Origin: Lachnospiraceae bacterium
GTDB taxonomy: Bacteria; Bacillota; Clostridia; Lachnospirales; Lachnospiraceae
Assembly (NCBI GenBank): GCA_022652545.1
Contig: JALCRM010000002.1
Location: 335,122 to 399,121 of the forward strand
DNA length: 64,000 nucleotides
Direction: 5' to 3'
The notes under the pieces were generated by a model. The model was not told the DNA's origin and made no database searches. It saw nothing but the letters and a program-made list of their open reading frames with translations. The translations under genes and the position numbers were made by a program. Positions 55,197 through 64,000 of the stretch are shown here, piece by piece; the first letter of the stretch is position 1, and each line of letters opens with the position of its first letter.

Positions 55197-56078
55197 TTAA
55201 TTGAATCTTTTGATAACATGGGATGACAGATAATCGGTTACACCCTGAATAATGGTCGAATTTTCCCTGGCCTTCAGATAGATAATATCCATATAGAGAT
55301 GTGTTTCAGGCACCAATGGTTTTGTGATGATCCCGGAAATACCGGATTGATGTATAAAATTCAGGGCAGCATAATAGGGAAGGACAGATACCACATTTCT
55401 GTTCTTCACAAGACTCATCAGAGTCTGGCCACGGTTGGCAGAAAATACAGATATCGGAAGACCGGGATTCAGTATGCGTGCAAAGTTTGTAGTACCCAGC
55501 TGCGCAAAAGAGTATGCGGAAAGTTCATCTATGGTTGTACTTTCCCGACCGGCCAGCGGATGATCTTCTGACAGTACCGTAACGAGGGTATCTGTTGCGT
55601 ATGGGATAGAAGAAAGCCCCTCTTCGTTGGAAAAATCATTCCGGGATTTAATGACAAAATCATAATCACCGTTTCGAAGGCACGCAATAAGGTTTTCCTC
55701 CATATCCTGATTAACAAATGCATAATAACCGGGATAATTGTCGGTGAGACTGGAGAGATAATCATTCAGTGTATACAAAGTAATGATTGGTGATATACCA
55801 ATCTTGATTTTTTTGTCGGCCAGACCGTCAAGCATCCGATCAGTATATTCTTTTTGAATTGCCGCTATCTGCGTTGCATAAGGAAGCCACTCTTTTCCAA
55901 ATTCTGTCAATTCCACACGTCTGGTCGAGCGGTTCAGCAGATCATGCCCAAGCTCCTGCTCAATTGTTTTAATGTGTTTTGAGAGAGAAGACTGGGACAT
56001 ATATAGATCATCAGCGGTTTTTTGGAACTGACAGCTTTGCGCAAGGGCAACAAATTCCCGAATATAATTCAGCTCCAT
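55197..56078 (-). CDS. LysR family transcriptional regulator
   Basis: 293-residue regulator: N-terminal winged helix (residues 1-60, ELNYIREFVALAQSCQFQKTADD-type start and SQSSLSKHIKTIEQELG) and a LysR substrate-binding domain (about 90-290). The only dedicated regulator in the accessory region, so the best candidate for its control. It is convergent with ceramidase-like gene 1 and downstream of the second MBL gene on the same strand. Confidence 0.92.
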   Translation of the reverse strand: MELNYIREFVALAQSCQFQKTADDLYMSQSSLSKHIKTIEQELGHDLLNRSTRRVELTEFGKEWLPYATQIAAIQKEYTDRMLDGLADKKIKIGISPIITLYTLNDYLSSLTDNYPGYYAFVNQDMEENLIACLRNGDYDFVIKSRNDFSNEEGLSSIPYATDTLVTVLSEDHPLAGRESTTIDELSAYSFAQLGTTNFARILNPGLPISVFSANRGQTLMSLVKNRNVVSVLPYYAALNFIHQSGISGIITKPLVPETHLYMDIIYLKARENSTIIQGVTDYLSSHVIKRFN

Positions 56079-56174
56079 TGCAGCCTCCGAGAGAACGCAC
56101 TGATTCTACAGTAAAATCATTATAGCATTTATTGCTTTGTATCAAATAATTACCTGTTGGTGAAACAGAGCTGC

Positions 56175-56975
56175 TTAACGGATACGATCCGGAAGATACT
56201 CTACGCTTGTGCCTTCATATTCTACAATATATGTTGTAATGTCACGATATTTTCCGGCTTCTCCGATTACACCATTCAAAATCTTTTTGGTGCATTTGAT
56301 TTTGCGCTCAAGGAGGTCTCCGGGATTATCATTCGGAACATGTCCTGTTAATATGCGGCGAATATTTCTGCTGCGGAGTTTTAGCAGCGAATTATAGAAT
56401 TCCAATACAGTTGTTGAATTCCATTCCCGGAGAGCCGTTGTTCGTCCCTGTATATTATCACCGGAAAAAAGCACGCCGGTTGCTTCTTCATATACGCACA
56501 GACTTCCATGTGTATGGCCGGGGGTAAAGATTATTTCAAGCTGCCTGCCGCCGAGATCGATGATCTGCCCGTCACTTGCGGCAATCGGGTCAGGACCGGT
56601 CGGCTGCAATTTTGATGCCCAGTCATCGCCGGGCATATGTGCAATATCCTGTGTACGGAATTCTTTCGTGGCCATTCTTTTAAACACATCCATATCTGCC
56701 GGATTGATCAGTGCCGGATCAAACTCTGCATTGCCGCCCGCATGATCCGGATGACAATGCGTGTTGATAAGCACAATGGGAAGGTCTGTATATTTGAGGA
56801 CTTCTGTTTTCAGCGAGCCTATTCCCATTCCGGAGTCAATCAGTGCAGCTTTTTTTGTCCCCCGGACGAGGTAGCATTTAAAGCCGACAGGGGGGCCGGA
56901 GAAGCAAATAATGTTATCACCAATATCGCTTCCGGTGATAGTCTTTTGTATCTGTGGCATCTGTCTTCCTTCCAT
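56175..56975 (-). CDS. Metallo-beta-lactamase-fold hydrolase 2
   Basis: 266-residue cytosolic MBL enzyme. Zinc ligands HCHPDH (His73, His75, Asp77, His78), PGHTHGS (about 147), SGDNIQG (about 165), LTGHVPND (about 210). Shares overall plan with the MBL protein at 46435 but is a different branch. ATG at 56975 has AAGGAG upstream; a second ATG five codons in also has a site. Downstream of ceramidase-like gene 2 by 39 bases on the same strand. Confidence 0.82.
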   Translation of the reverse strand: MEGRQMPQIQKTITGSDIGDNIICFSGPPVGFKCYLVRGTKKAALIDSGMGIGSLKTEVLKYTDLPIVLINTHCHPDHAGGNAEFDPALINPADMDVFKRMATKEFRTQDIAHMPGDDWASKLQPTGPDPIAASDGQIIDLGGRQLEIIFTPGHTHGSLCVYEEATGVLFSGDNIQGRTTALREWNSTTVLEFYNSLLKLRSRNIRRILTGHVPNDNPGDLLERKIKCTKKILNGVIGEAGKYRDITTYIVEYEGTSVEYLPDRIR

Positions 56976-57014
56976 GATCTTTATCTCCTTTTTGAATAAT
57001 GGGATTGGAATATT

Positions 57015-58367
57015 TCAGGCTTCAGCGAACATTTTTCTGACGTGCATTATAAGAGAATCTTTTACATATCCGGGCAAAGACCTCGTCTGCGCAGTGCCGA
57101 GTGCACCGCCATTGACTTCGGCTGCATGTTTCAGAGTAGCATCGTCATGAATATAGCCAGCATCGTCAATTAAACTGGCATCGTGATTGATGACGATGGT
57201 GTTTTTGCAGGGAGATGCTTCCTTGATGGCTTTCCCAAGACTCTGGTACAGTTCACCGCCAATTCCAAAAAGAGAAACATCTCCGAGTGAGATCAGATGA
57301 AGACGGATCCGGTAAGGCGGAATGTTATCTCCGTATTCATATTGGAATGGCCCGGGCATATGACCGAAAACATTCCGGGCGGGAGTTTCGCTCCAGGCAA
57401 TTTTTCCGTGGATGGTAATTGTATCGGTACCTTCGTTTAGATTCCGCAGTGCGCGCCGTATATCCTCAAAATGTCGCCCGGACATCATATCGAGCAGTAC
57501 GCGCGGCGATTCGGGATCAGTTAAGTATACCTCGCTTACATCACCTGTTTCCGGATCGGGATAGTAGATCTGAACAGACATGGCAGCATTGAGATCGCCG
57601 GCTGCCCCGCTTGACCAGATTGCAACTGCACCATCGAACTCTTTTTCCAGATAGCCGCTGCAGCGACCACCCATATCTCCGGTAATTGCGACTTTTGAAT
57701 CTTTGCCGCAGCGGTTTCCTATAGTGACGATATTATGCGTTGGATGGTTAATGAAAAAAGCAACAGGCACTCCTTTTTCATCATCGATCTGCATGGCAAA
57801 AAGTGTGTGATCACAAGGAGAAGCAGGCGATGTTCCCAAAGCATTGCGAATGCTTGAGTTGTTTAATTTATGTTTTAGGTAATAATCCTGATTTCGATTC
57901 GTATTTACATAACTTTCATCAAAAGCCCAGCGCATTTTTGCAGGACGCATTGAATTCAAGGCTTCTTTTACAGCCTCTTTTAATTGTGTATAGATAAAAG
58001 ATTCGTAAGCAAGGCAAGCATTCTGAACTTCGACAGACTTAGTGGATTTATCTTCTTTCGGGTTCAGCGGACGGTTTCCGACAACAGGAGCGGAATGTGT
58101 ATGAATCCCGATATAAAGTATATTTTCTTCCGGGATATTATACGTTTCTGACAGATCCGGTATCCACAGTTCAGGCATAGGCGCTTTATCCAGATCAAAA
58201 GAAATAAGAAGAGATTTTTCCGTGCCGTCTCCAAGAGCAATTACTCTTGTGTAAATATCATCCATGACACCGCCGAAGGTAAACCACATTAACCCATATA
58301 GTTTGGGCAGCAGGCTGCCATCAGGAGTTATACAGCGTTTTGCTGCACCGCACATCATTTTTCCCAT
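57015..58367 (-). CDS. Neutral ceramidase-like hydrolase 2
   Basis: 450-residue paralog of the protein at 53858. CGAAKRCITPDGSLLPKLYG start, GIHTHSAPVVG metal motif (about residue 83), FINHPTHNIVT (about 213), WSSGAAGDLN (about 250). Start at 58367 is supported by AAAGGA; the longer ATG at 58427 lacks a site. Transcribed away from the esterase operon. Same family caveats: hydrolysis of an amide is inferred. Confidence 0.67.
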   Translation of the reverse strand: MGKMMCGAAKRCITPDGSLLPKLYGLMWFTFGGVMDDIYTRVIALGDGTEKSLLISFDLDKAPMPELWIPDLSETYNIPEENILYIGIHTHSAPVVGNRPLNPKEDKSTKSVEVQNACLAYESFIYTQLKEAVKEALNSMRPAKMRWAFDESYVNTNRNQDYYLKHKLNNSSIRNALGTSPASPCDHTLFAMQIDDEKGVPVAFFINHPTHNIVTIGNRCGKDSKVAITGDMGGRCSGYLEKEFDGAVAIWSSGAAGDLNAAMSVQIYYPDPETGDVSEVYLTDPESPRVLLDMMSGRHFEDIRRALRNLNEGTDTITIHGKIAWSETPARNVFGHMPGPFQYEYGDNIPPYRIRLHLISLGDVSLFGIGGELYQSLGKAIKEASPCKNTIVINHDASLIDDAGYIHDDATLKHAAEVNGGALGTAQTRSLPGYVKDSLIMHVRKMFAEA

Positions 58368-58676
58368 TTTATTGTCCTTTTCAAGAGAATGAGTCATTAA
58401 CTTCATGGAGACAGCTTGAAATTTCATTGATTTAATTTTGATTATACAGTAGGGAAAACTGCACTTTTATTCCATTTCTTTCCTAATTATTCATTTGAGG
58501 AAACGATGCAGGAAACACTGCGGCGTTAAGAGTGGACGGCTACAGGGCATATATGGAATGAATGAAAGCAATATGGAATTGATGCTAAAGCCGGGATACA
58601 GGTAAGATAAATATAAACGAAAGTTGAGATTATCTATGAATATTACGGGCTCAATATGCGCAAGGAGGCCAATGTG
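58368..58676. other. Divergent control region of ceramidase 2 and the esterase operon
   Basis: 309 A/T-rich bases without a gene. It contains the direct repeats at 58551-58584, a possible plus-strand promoter, TTGATG (58579-58584), 18-base spacer, TAAGAT (58603-58608), and AAGGAGG for the next gene. Confidence 0.45.
58551..58584. repeat. Pair of 14-base direct repeats overlapping a promoter
   Basis: ATATGGAATGAATG (58551-58564) and ATATGGAATTGATG (58571-58584) match at 12 of 14 positions with a period of 20 bases, about two helical turns. The second copy covers the candidate -35 TTGATG. Likely regulator sites. Confidence 0.55.
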
Positions 58677-60056
58677 ATGGACTTTTCAGAACTCATGAAT
58701 AATCAGGTTTTCAATGAGGATGCAAATGATTTTGAAGAAACCCCGTTAGAAAGAATCGGAGACAGAAAGACCGGAAAACAGGAAAAAACTGGTGCTTTAG
58801 TCTGCCCGAATGGAGATGTCCTGTTTAGGCTTTACGCTCCGGATGCAAGATATGTGAAACTGGATTTCAGTCCTACGCATATTCGAACGCGTAAAGGCGT
58901 GATCCTGGATATGGAGAAGAAAGAGAATGGCTTTTGGGAGTACCTGCTCCCGTATGATCCGACCGATGTCGGTCCGCGGGATTTCTCCTATATTATTGAC
59001 GGTGCTCATCTTATCAGCCCTTATATGCCTGTTTATCATAGGGCAGGAAGAAATGAGAATTATTTCGAAATCCCGGATCCGGGTTTTACTCTTCACCATA
59101 TTGAGAATGTTCCGCATGGATCAGCGATCTATCGCACATATTATTCTAAGGTATACGGTCGTTTTATGCGCTGCATTGTTTATCTCCCTGCGGAATACAA
59201 TCATAATTCCAACAGCAAATATCCTGTTGTTTTTTTGAATAACGGAGGAAGTGAAAATGAAACAACATGGATTAATGCCAGCAAAGTACATTATATTCTG
59301 GATAACCTGGTTGCATCCGGAGAAGCGGTTCCAATGGTTCTTGTTATGACCAATACCATGGCTTTTAAAAATGAGGAAGCCAGAGAGAAAGAACTGCTTT
59401 TTGACTGGCAGGATATGATTCTGAAAGACACAATTCCCTTTATTGAAAGCGAGTACCGTGTATATGCCGACAAGTGGCACCGCGCCGTCTGCGGTGATTC
59501 TTTTGGCGGCGTCGCAGCAGGCCTGATTGGATGGGGCCATCCGGAAGTGTTTGGAAATATAGGATTTTTTGCAGCACCGATTCGTTACGATAATATTTAT
59601 AAAACATATGAAGAGAACAAACATATGTACTGGATGTTCAATAATGGAGATGAGGTGGGAAAACAGTATAAAGTGTTGTTCTTTTCAAGAGGAGAAGCAG
59701 AATATCTTACAAATTGGGGATTGCAGATGGATGATGACTGGCTTTCAAGAAACGGTATAACCAGACAGAATTGTACGCATGTCCGGCTGTATGCGAAAGA
59801 TTTTACGCATGATCACTCTACTTTCCGGCGTGGATTTGCGGATTTTGCAAAACTGTTATTCATTGAGGATAAAAGGAATCTTGGCCCCCATAAACCGGAT
59901 ATCAGAGAAAAACTGGAGAAGCCGGAGGATATGGACAAAGCAGCGGGAATATTCCATGCGGATAAGAAAAAGAACGCTGTCGAGACAGATCAGGGAGACA
60001 GGAAAAATAACGACACTGTTGATGAAAGCAAAAAAGCAAACTCCGGAAAGGAATAA
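58677..60056 (+). CDS. CE1/feruloyl esterase-like alpha/beta hydrolase
   Basis: 459-residue esterase. N-terminal immunoglobulin-like E-set domain (about 40-150, PNGDVLFRLYAPDARYVKLD), then an esterase D-type alpha/beta hydrolase with nucleophile in CGDSFGGVAAG (about 275) and catalytic His in DFTHDHSTFRRG (about 380). XynZ-like feruloyl and related esterases share this plan. No signal peptide. A Lys/Asp-rich tail ends the protein. ATG at 58677 preceded by AAGGAGG. First gene of the three-gene operon. Confidence 0.78.
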   Translation: MDFSELMNNQVFNEDANDFEETPLERIGDRKTGKQEKTGALVCPNGDVLFRLYAPDARYVKLDFSPTHIRTRKGVILDMEKKENGFWEYLLPYDPTDVGPRDFSYIIDGAHLISPYMPVYHRAGRNENYFEIPDPGFTLHHIENVPHGSAIYRTYYSKVYGRFMRCIVYLPAEYNHNSNSKYPVVFLNNGGSENETTWINASKVHYILDNLVASGEAVPMVLVMTNTMAFKNEEAREKELLFDWQDMILKDTIPFIESEYRVYADKWHRAVCGDSFGGVAAGLIGWGHPEVFGNIGFFAAPIRYDNIYKTYEENKHMYWMFNNGDEVGKQYKVLFFSRGEAEYLTNWGLQMDDDWLSRNGITRQNCTHVRLYAKDFTHDHSTFRRGFADFAKLLFIEDKRNLGPHKPDIREKLEKPEDMDKAAGIFHADKKKNAVETDQGDRKNNDTVDESKKANSGKE

Positions 60057-60058
60057 TT

Positions 60059-61414
60059 ATGGCGGTCTATCGGACAAAAAGTATCAGGAGCGTTACTTCG
60101 ATTGCAGAAGCATTTCCGTTTGGATCCAGAATATCGATAGCTGTAGTTGAATATGAGAAGGATATCGCATGCAGTTCCGTTATGGCGGAATGTTATGCGG
60201 TAGAAAACAGAACAATAAAGAAAGCATACACGAACGATACCGGAAAACATTCAGATAAAGTCTGCAATGGAAGGTATGTGATCCTGGAGCTTTCGATAAC
60301 TGATGAGGATGCATCGCTGGTATTTACAGAAGGCGATAAGGGACGGGAATCAATGCCGGGGCAGGAAAAGATCGGACAAGGTCCGAAAGGCCCGGGAGGT
60401 CCGGGTGGTCCGGGAGGTCCGGGGGGACCAGGCGGGCACAGTAAGGGGCAAGGACCGCATATTACGACAGTCTGTGTACAGGCTGAGAATCGTGTCGTTG
60501 TACGTCAGATCGCTTCGGTCAATGCAGCGGATGGATCAGAGATCTGTGCCGAAAATGAATCTATAGCTTCTTCACATGGCATACGTCAGGTTGTAGATGA
60601 TTTCAGACAGTATTTATTCGAAGATAAAAAGGGCAGTATACCATACAGCCTGTATCTTCCTGCTGACAGGAAAGAAAAACTTCCGCTTGTTATGTTTGTG
60701 GCGGATGCTTCGGTTCAGGGGGATGATCCGCTGATTGCGCTGCTCCAGGGAAATGGGGCAACCAGTTTTGCATGTCCGGAATGGCAGAGCCGGCACAGAT
60801 GCATAGTGGCAGTGCCGCAGATCCCGAAGAATATGCATGTGACCAGCGATCAGGAAACCGGAGGAACGGGAGTACTTCCTGAGCTTCTGGTCGGGATAGC
60901 TCGTCAGGTTATCTCTGAATATCGTGCTGATGATACGCGTGTTTATATGACCGGTCAGTCTCTTGGATGCATTGCCGCATTTGCCTTGAATATAATGTAC
61001 CCCGGATTTTTTGCGGCATCATACATGGTGGCCGGACAGTGGCACAAAACAGAGGATCTTTTGTCAATCGCACATCAGAAAATGTTTATGATCAATTCAG
61101 ATGGTGACATGGGAGCCTATCCCGGAATGAATAAAGCCGCGGAAGCCATTGCCGAAGGCGGAGGAAAAGTTGAGCGGTTTCTGCTGAATGCAAAATGGGA
61201 AAAGGAACGGCAGGAGCAGGTGCTTAAGCCTTCGTTGGATACAGAGGCCAATGTTGTCTATGCCACTTTCACAGATACATCTGTGGTTCCTGAAGGTGTG
61301 GATAATAATCCCATTTCCAATCATATGAATACCTGGCCTGCCGCTTATGATTTGGATACGCCTAAGGAATGGCTGTTTTCACAGAAAAACAACAATTCGA
61401 CCGGAGGCAAATGA
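60059..61414 (+). CDS. PHB depolymerase-like esterase with collagen-like tract
   Basis: 451-residue alpha/beta hydrolase. Nucleophile in MTGQSLGCIAAFA (about residue 302), acid region near SDGDMGAYPG, His in PISNHMNTWPAAYD (about 430). Unusual: five tandem GPG/GGP triplets (about 110-126) in the linker between an N-terminal domain and the esterase. The N-terminal 100 residues look like a separate beta-rich module. Two bases after the preceding esterase and coupled to the next gene by ATGA. Confidence 0.7.
   Translation: MAVYRTKSIRSVTSIAEAFPFGSRISIAVVEYEKDIACSSVMAECYAVENRTIKKAYTNDTGKHSDKVCNGRYVILELSITDEDASLVFTEGDKGRESMPGQEKIGQGPKGPGGPGGPGGPGGPGGHSKGQGPHITTVCVQAENRVVVRQIASVNAADGSEICAENESIASSHGIRQVVDDFRQYLFEDKKGSIPYSLYLPADRKEKLPLVMFVADASVQGDDPLIALLQGNGATSFACPEWQSRHRCIVAVPQIPKNMHVTSDQETGGTGVLPELLVGIARQVISEYRADDTRVYMTGQSLGCIAAFALNIMYPGFFAASYMVAGQWHKTEDLLSIAHQKMFMINSDGDMGAYPGMNKAAEAIAEGGGKVERFLLNAKWEKERQEQVLKPSLDTEANVVYATFTDTSVVPEGVDNNPISNHMNTWPAAYDLDTPKEWLFSQKNNNSTGGK
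60391..60437 (+). repeat. Tandem 9-base repeat encoding Gly-Pro-Gly tract
   Basis: Units like CCGGGAGGT repeat about five times with third-base changes (including a run of six G), within the esterase gene. Prone to slippage. Confidence 0.7.
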
Positions 61415-62745
61415 CTATGTTGAAAATGGGGAAAGCTAAGGTAACAGTGGATTTTTCCGATGCCTGCTGGCCTTCAGATGGTTTCGTGGGAGTACATGAC
61501 AATTGTGCCATTCGCATGCTTGTATTCGAGCAGGAGCGTGACGGTATAAGAGAACGTTTTGCTATTGCGGCAATTGACATAACCTCTCTTTTTGACGATG
61601 CCGTTGATGAATTCAGGAAGACAATACATGAAAAAGCGGAAGTGCCGGAGGCCAACTGCTGGATATGTGCAACCCACAACTTTACTACGCCGCACCTGTG
61701 GAGAGCTCCTTCTCCGAGAAAACCGGACATTCCACGTCCGGGGCATCCCGTTCGCACACAGGAAGAGATCGAGCGAAGCCGCATGATTAAAAATGCATAT
61801 TGCGTTGCTGTAGAAAAGGCGGCAGAAGAAGCAGGAAAAACAATGGATAAGATCACGGTCTTATCAGGCTGCGGGACATGTGATGTCAATGCCAGCCGCA
61901 ATATGGAGACAAAAGACGGATGGTGGCTGGGGGTCGATGCGGGAGAGTATTCCGATCATTCCATTCCGACGGCATTGTTCTGCAAAGAAAACGGCAGACC
62001 GATTGCCTTGATTTATGGTTATGACTGTCAGGGAACCGTGACTGCAAAGTCAGAACTTGCGTCCGGAGGAAAGCTGATTTCTTCTGATTTGTTGGGAAAT
62101 GCTTCGGCATATGTTGAAAAGGAATTTGGTGACGGTTTTGTTGCCCTTGGCTTGTGCGGTGGGTGCGGCGACCAGGAACCGCAGTTTCGCGCGGTTCGTC
62201 AGGAAACTGATATTTCCGGGAATTTAAGAACGGTTGATATGCATGAAGCGGGATATGCCCTGCTTGAAGCCGGGAGTGCAAGACTGGGAGCGGAAGTCCT
62301 GAAGGCGGCAAAAAAGGCATTCATAGTATCTTCAAAGCCAGTACTGCGGGCTGCAGCGATTACAGTCGATCTGAAAACACAGTATCGCGATCCGATTCTT
62401 AAGAACCTGCATCCAACCAGATCCTATGTATTCAAACCTGACGGAAGGACTGAATCAACTGTTATCAATGCGATGATTATCGGAAATTTTGCACTTGTGG
62501 GGACCAAAGCTGAACTTGCCAGTATTACATCGCACACTATACGGGATAAGTCGCCGGTTCCGGTTACTGCTGTTGTGACTATGCTGAATGGTGCTGCGAA
62601 GTATATGGTTGATGCAGAGGCTTATGACAAGATGACATATGGTGCAATGAACTCATTATTTGTAAAAGGCAGTGCTGAAATCCTGCGGGATGAAATGATA
62701 TCCATGCTTGGAAGCATGTATCCTGCAACAGACACGGCGCACTGA
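61411..62745 (+). CDS. Neutral ceramidase-like hydrolase 3
   Basis: 444-residue third member of the ceramidase-like set, more diverged. MGKAKVTVDFSD start, metal motif CATHNFTTPH (about residue 90), YGYDCQGTV (about 207) and LCGGCGDQEPQF (about 256) match the order of the other two. Start at 61411 chosen for CCGGAGG and an ATGA overlap with the esterase; the upstream frame lies inside it. Completes the esterase operon. Confidence 0.65.
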   Translation: MTMLKMGKAKVTVDFSDACWPSDGFVGVHDNCAIRMLVFEQERDGIRERFAIAAIDITSLFDDAVDEFRKTIHEKAEVPEANCWICATHNFTTPHLWRAPSPRKPDIPRPGHPVRTQEEIERSRMIKNAYCVAVEKAAEEAGKTMDKITVLSGCGTCDVNASRNMETKDGWWLGVDAGEYSDHSIPTALFCKENGRPIALIYGYDCQGTVTAKSELASGGKLISSDLLGNASAYVEKEFGDGFVALGLCGGCGDQEPQFRAVRQETDISGNLRTVDMHEAGYALLEAGSARLGAEVLKAAKKAFIVSSKPVLRAAAITVDLKTQYRDPILKNLHPTRSYVFKPDGRTESTVINAMIIGNFALVGTKAELASITSHTIRDKSPVPVTAVVTMLNGAAKYMVDAEAYDKMTYGAMNSLFVKGSAEILRDEMISMLGSMYPATDTAH

Positions 62746-62829
62746 AAACCGCATTGTATTCTTATTGCGGAAGCATATCAATGAATGATCGTACCGTGTT
62801 CATGATCAGAAATCAGGAGGAATAAGGAA

Positions 62830-63864
62830 GTGAGCAGTCATGTTTTGCGGATAGGATTAGTCGGCGGATTGGGCCATACTGTTAAATTCGGAAGATTGAT
62901 CAACAGTTTCCCGGAGAGTATGACAGCTGTGATCTGGGACACAGACGAAGAACGGGGTCAAAAAAATGCTGCAGAATTGAACATCCCTTTTGAGCCTGAT
63001 TATGAGAGGGTAATTAACGACTATCATTTGGATGCTGCAGTGATTACAGCGGAAAATGCACTTCACAGGCAGCTTTGTGTTAAGGCGGCTGATAAAGGTA
63101 TCAGTCTGTTTGTTGAGAAGCCGCTCTCAGTTGTGCCACAGGAGGCATATGATGTGCGCGATGCCGTAAATAGAAATCACATTAAATTTTATATGTCTGA
63201 TCCTTTTATTCGTTCTGCTGATTTTGCCATCATGAACATGATCAGGGAGGGTATTCTGGGAAAAATTACCGGTGCGACGTTCCGGATAGGCAGCAATGCT
63301 GTTCTGGAGAACCTTGCTCTTCTTGACAGAAACAGGATGATGGGCGGCATTATGGCTGATATCGGCGGACATATGCTTCACAAAGCATATTATTTTTTTG
63401 GCAGGCCGGAAGCAGTAAAATCCGTTATGACCAGCTGGTCTGACGGAGCTAAAAACAATAATGTCGAAGACAATATGATCGCAATTCTGGAATATCCCGG
63501 AGGTGTTCTTGTATCCATGGAGTGCAGTTGGATCGACGGCGGTGAAGCCAGTTATGAGGCGGTCTATGGAAGCAAAGGAAGTGCTTTGGCAATCAGAAAT
63601 TCCGATGCCGCCGGAAAAGACAGTGTAACTCTGTTGACAGGCAGAAGAATAGAACATGAGATTCCGGAAGATCAGATCCCTGATAATCCGACACAGCATA
63701 TCAGGTATTTTATCAGGATGCTTTCTGAAGATCTGCCGAATGACATTGTCGGACAGGACCCGAAGAGCAATAGTGGTGTCAGTATTGACCATGCCGTGGA
63801 ATATGCAGAGATCATTGATGCGATATACAGAGCAGCAGAAGCAGGCGGAGAAATCAGGCTGTAA
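62830..63864 (+). CDS. Gfo/Idh/MocA family NAD(P)-dependent oxidoreductase
   Basis: 344-residue oxidoreductase: Rossmann start GLVGGLGHTVKFG (about residue 9), catalytic EKP in LFVEKPLSV (about 98), C-terminal GFO_IDH_MocA domain (about 130-300) with GGIMADIGGHMLHKAYYF. GTG start after AGGAGGAATAAGG. Family members oxidise or reduce sugars, inositols and related compounds. 84 bases after the ceramidase gene, plausibly the same transcript. Confidence 0.88.
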   Translation: MSSHVLRIGLVGGLGHTVKFGRLINSFPESMTAVIWDTDEERGQKNAAELNIPFEPDYERVINDYHLDAAVITAENALHRQLCVKAADKGISLFVEKPLSVVPQEAYDVRDAVNRNHIKFYMSDPFIRSADFAIMNMIREGILGKITGATFRIGSNAVLENLALLDRNRMMGGIMADIGGHMLHKAYYFFGRPEAVKSVMTSWSDGAKNNNVEDNMIAILEYPGGVLVSMECSWIDGGEASYEAVYGSKGSALAIRNSDAAGKDSVTLLTGRRIEHEIPEDQIPDNPTQHIRYFIRMLSEDLPNDIVGQDPKSNSGVSIDHAVEYAEIIDAIYRAAEAGGEIRL

Positions 63865-63866
63865 CT

Positions 63867-63884
63867 GTATTATTTAATTAATAC
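63867..63884 (+). other. Weak A/T hairpin after the Gfo/Idh/MocA gene
   Basis: GTATTA and TAATAC arms, 6 bp, no strong T-run. The remaining 116 bases to the end of the window show no gene. Confidence 0.3.
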
Positions 63885-64000
63885 TTTCCCAACCGATGAG
63901 ACTATATAACAGCCTATATGAAGCCTGCTTTTTCGGTTGATCACTATATTTTCGCTTCTGGTTGGCCCGTTTCAGCCAGATATTGTGCCGAAAATCCCTC

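Noticed and set aside
53858..62745. Sphingolipid degradation locus
   Set aside because: Besides three ceramidase-like proteins there is no sphingosine kinase, lyase or sphingomyelinase, and the proteins have no export signals.
63885..64000. Possible long-range hairpin (CAACCGA with TCGGTTG)
   Set aside because: The loop is about 40 bases and there is no supporting gene context before the window ends.

Overview
The window reads as chromosome of an anaerobic, low-oxygen-adapted Firmicute, most likely a G+C-rich member of Lachnospiraceae or a close clostridial relative. The grounds are family content and style: a DUF4364 regulator, YitT and MntP proteins, a GGGtGRT protein pair, YesM/YesN signalling with a membrane-tethered sugar-binding protein, Ala/Ser/Thr-rich lipoprotein linkers, strong GGAGG ribosome binding sites and many ferredoxin/flavoprotein genes. 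No rRNA, tRNA, CRISPR array, transposase or integrase was recognised. Genus is not assigned.

Region 1 (1-33 kb, G/C-rich third codon positions) is ordinary metabolism and transport: the end of glycogen phosphorylase; a GH3 glucosidase with a DUF4364 regulator; MntP; YitT; an M20 peptidase and a C39-like cysteine peptidase next to a full oligopeptide ABC operon; a CDF-like transporter; a Nudix hydrolase; a secreted zincin; a sugar-sensing three-component system (tethered binding protein, YesM kinase, YesN regulator) divergent from a XylF-like binding protein and a ChvE/MmsA/MmsB sugar transporter; a MacA/MacB-like exporter; and an IscU-like/GGGtGRT pair.

Region 2 (33-37 kb) holds a CPBP protease, HflK and HflC, and then a both-ends-truncated MFS transporter remnant that directly abuts hflC. 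Beyond it codon use shifts visibly towards A/T. I read this remnant as a rearrangement scar or island edge.

Region 3 (37-64 kb, A/T-richer) is the unusual part. A minus-strand operon (45.7 to 36.8 kb) carries two near-duplicate pairs of an FAD reductase-like flavoprotein and a 73-residue two-cluster ferredoxin. Between them lie a lactonase-type beta-propeller, a beta-helix-like protein and a 734-residue fusion that looks like a class-F flavodiiron protein whose diiron domain has decayed and shortened, leaving flavodoxin, rubredoxin and NADH:rubredoxin oxidoreductase parts. Around it are two metallo-beta-lactamase-fold hydrolases, a complete second peptide/nickel-class ABC transporter, three ceramidase-like proteins, two CE1/PHB-depolymerase-like esterases (one with a collagen-like Pro-Gly-Gly tract), a LysR regulator and a Gfo/Idh/MocA oxidoreductase. 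My inference is a dedicated system that imports an ester-, amide- or lactone-containing compound, hydrolyses it, and passes NADH electrons through the fusion protein and ferredoxins to the flavoproteins, which reduce a product. The substrate is unknown. Shared sequence boxes upstream of several of these genes suggest common control.
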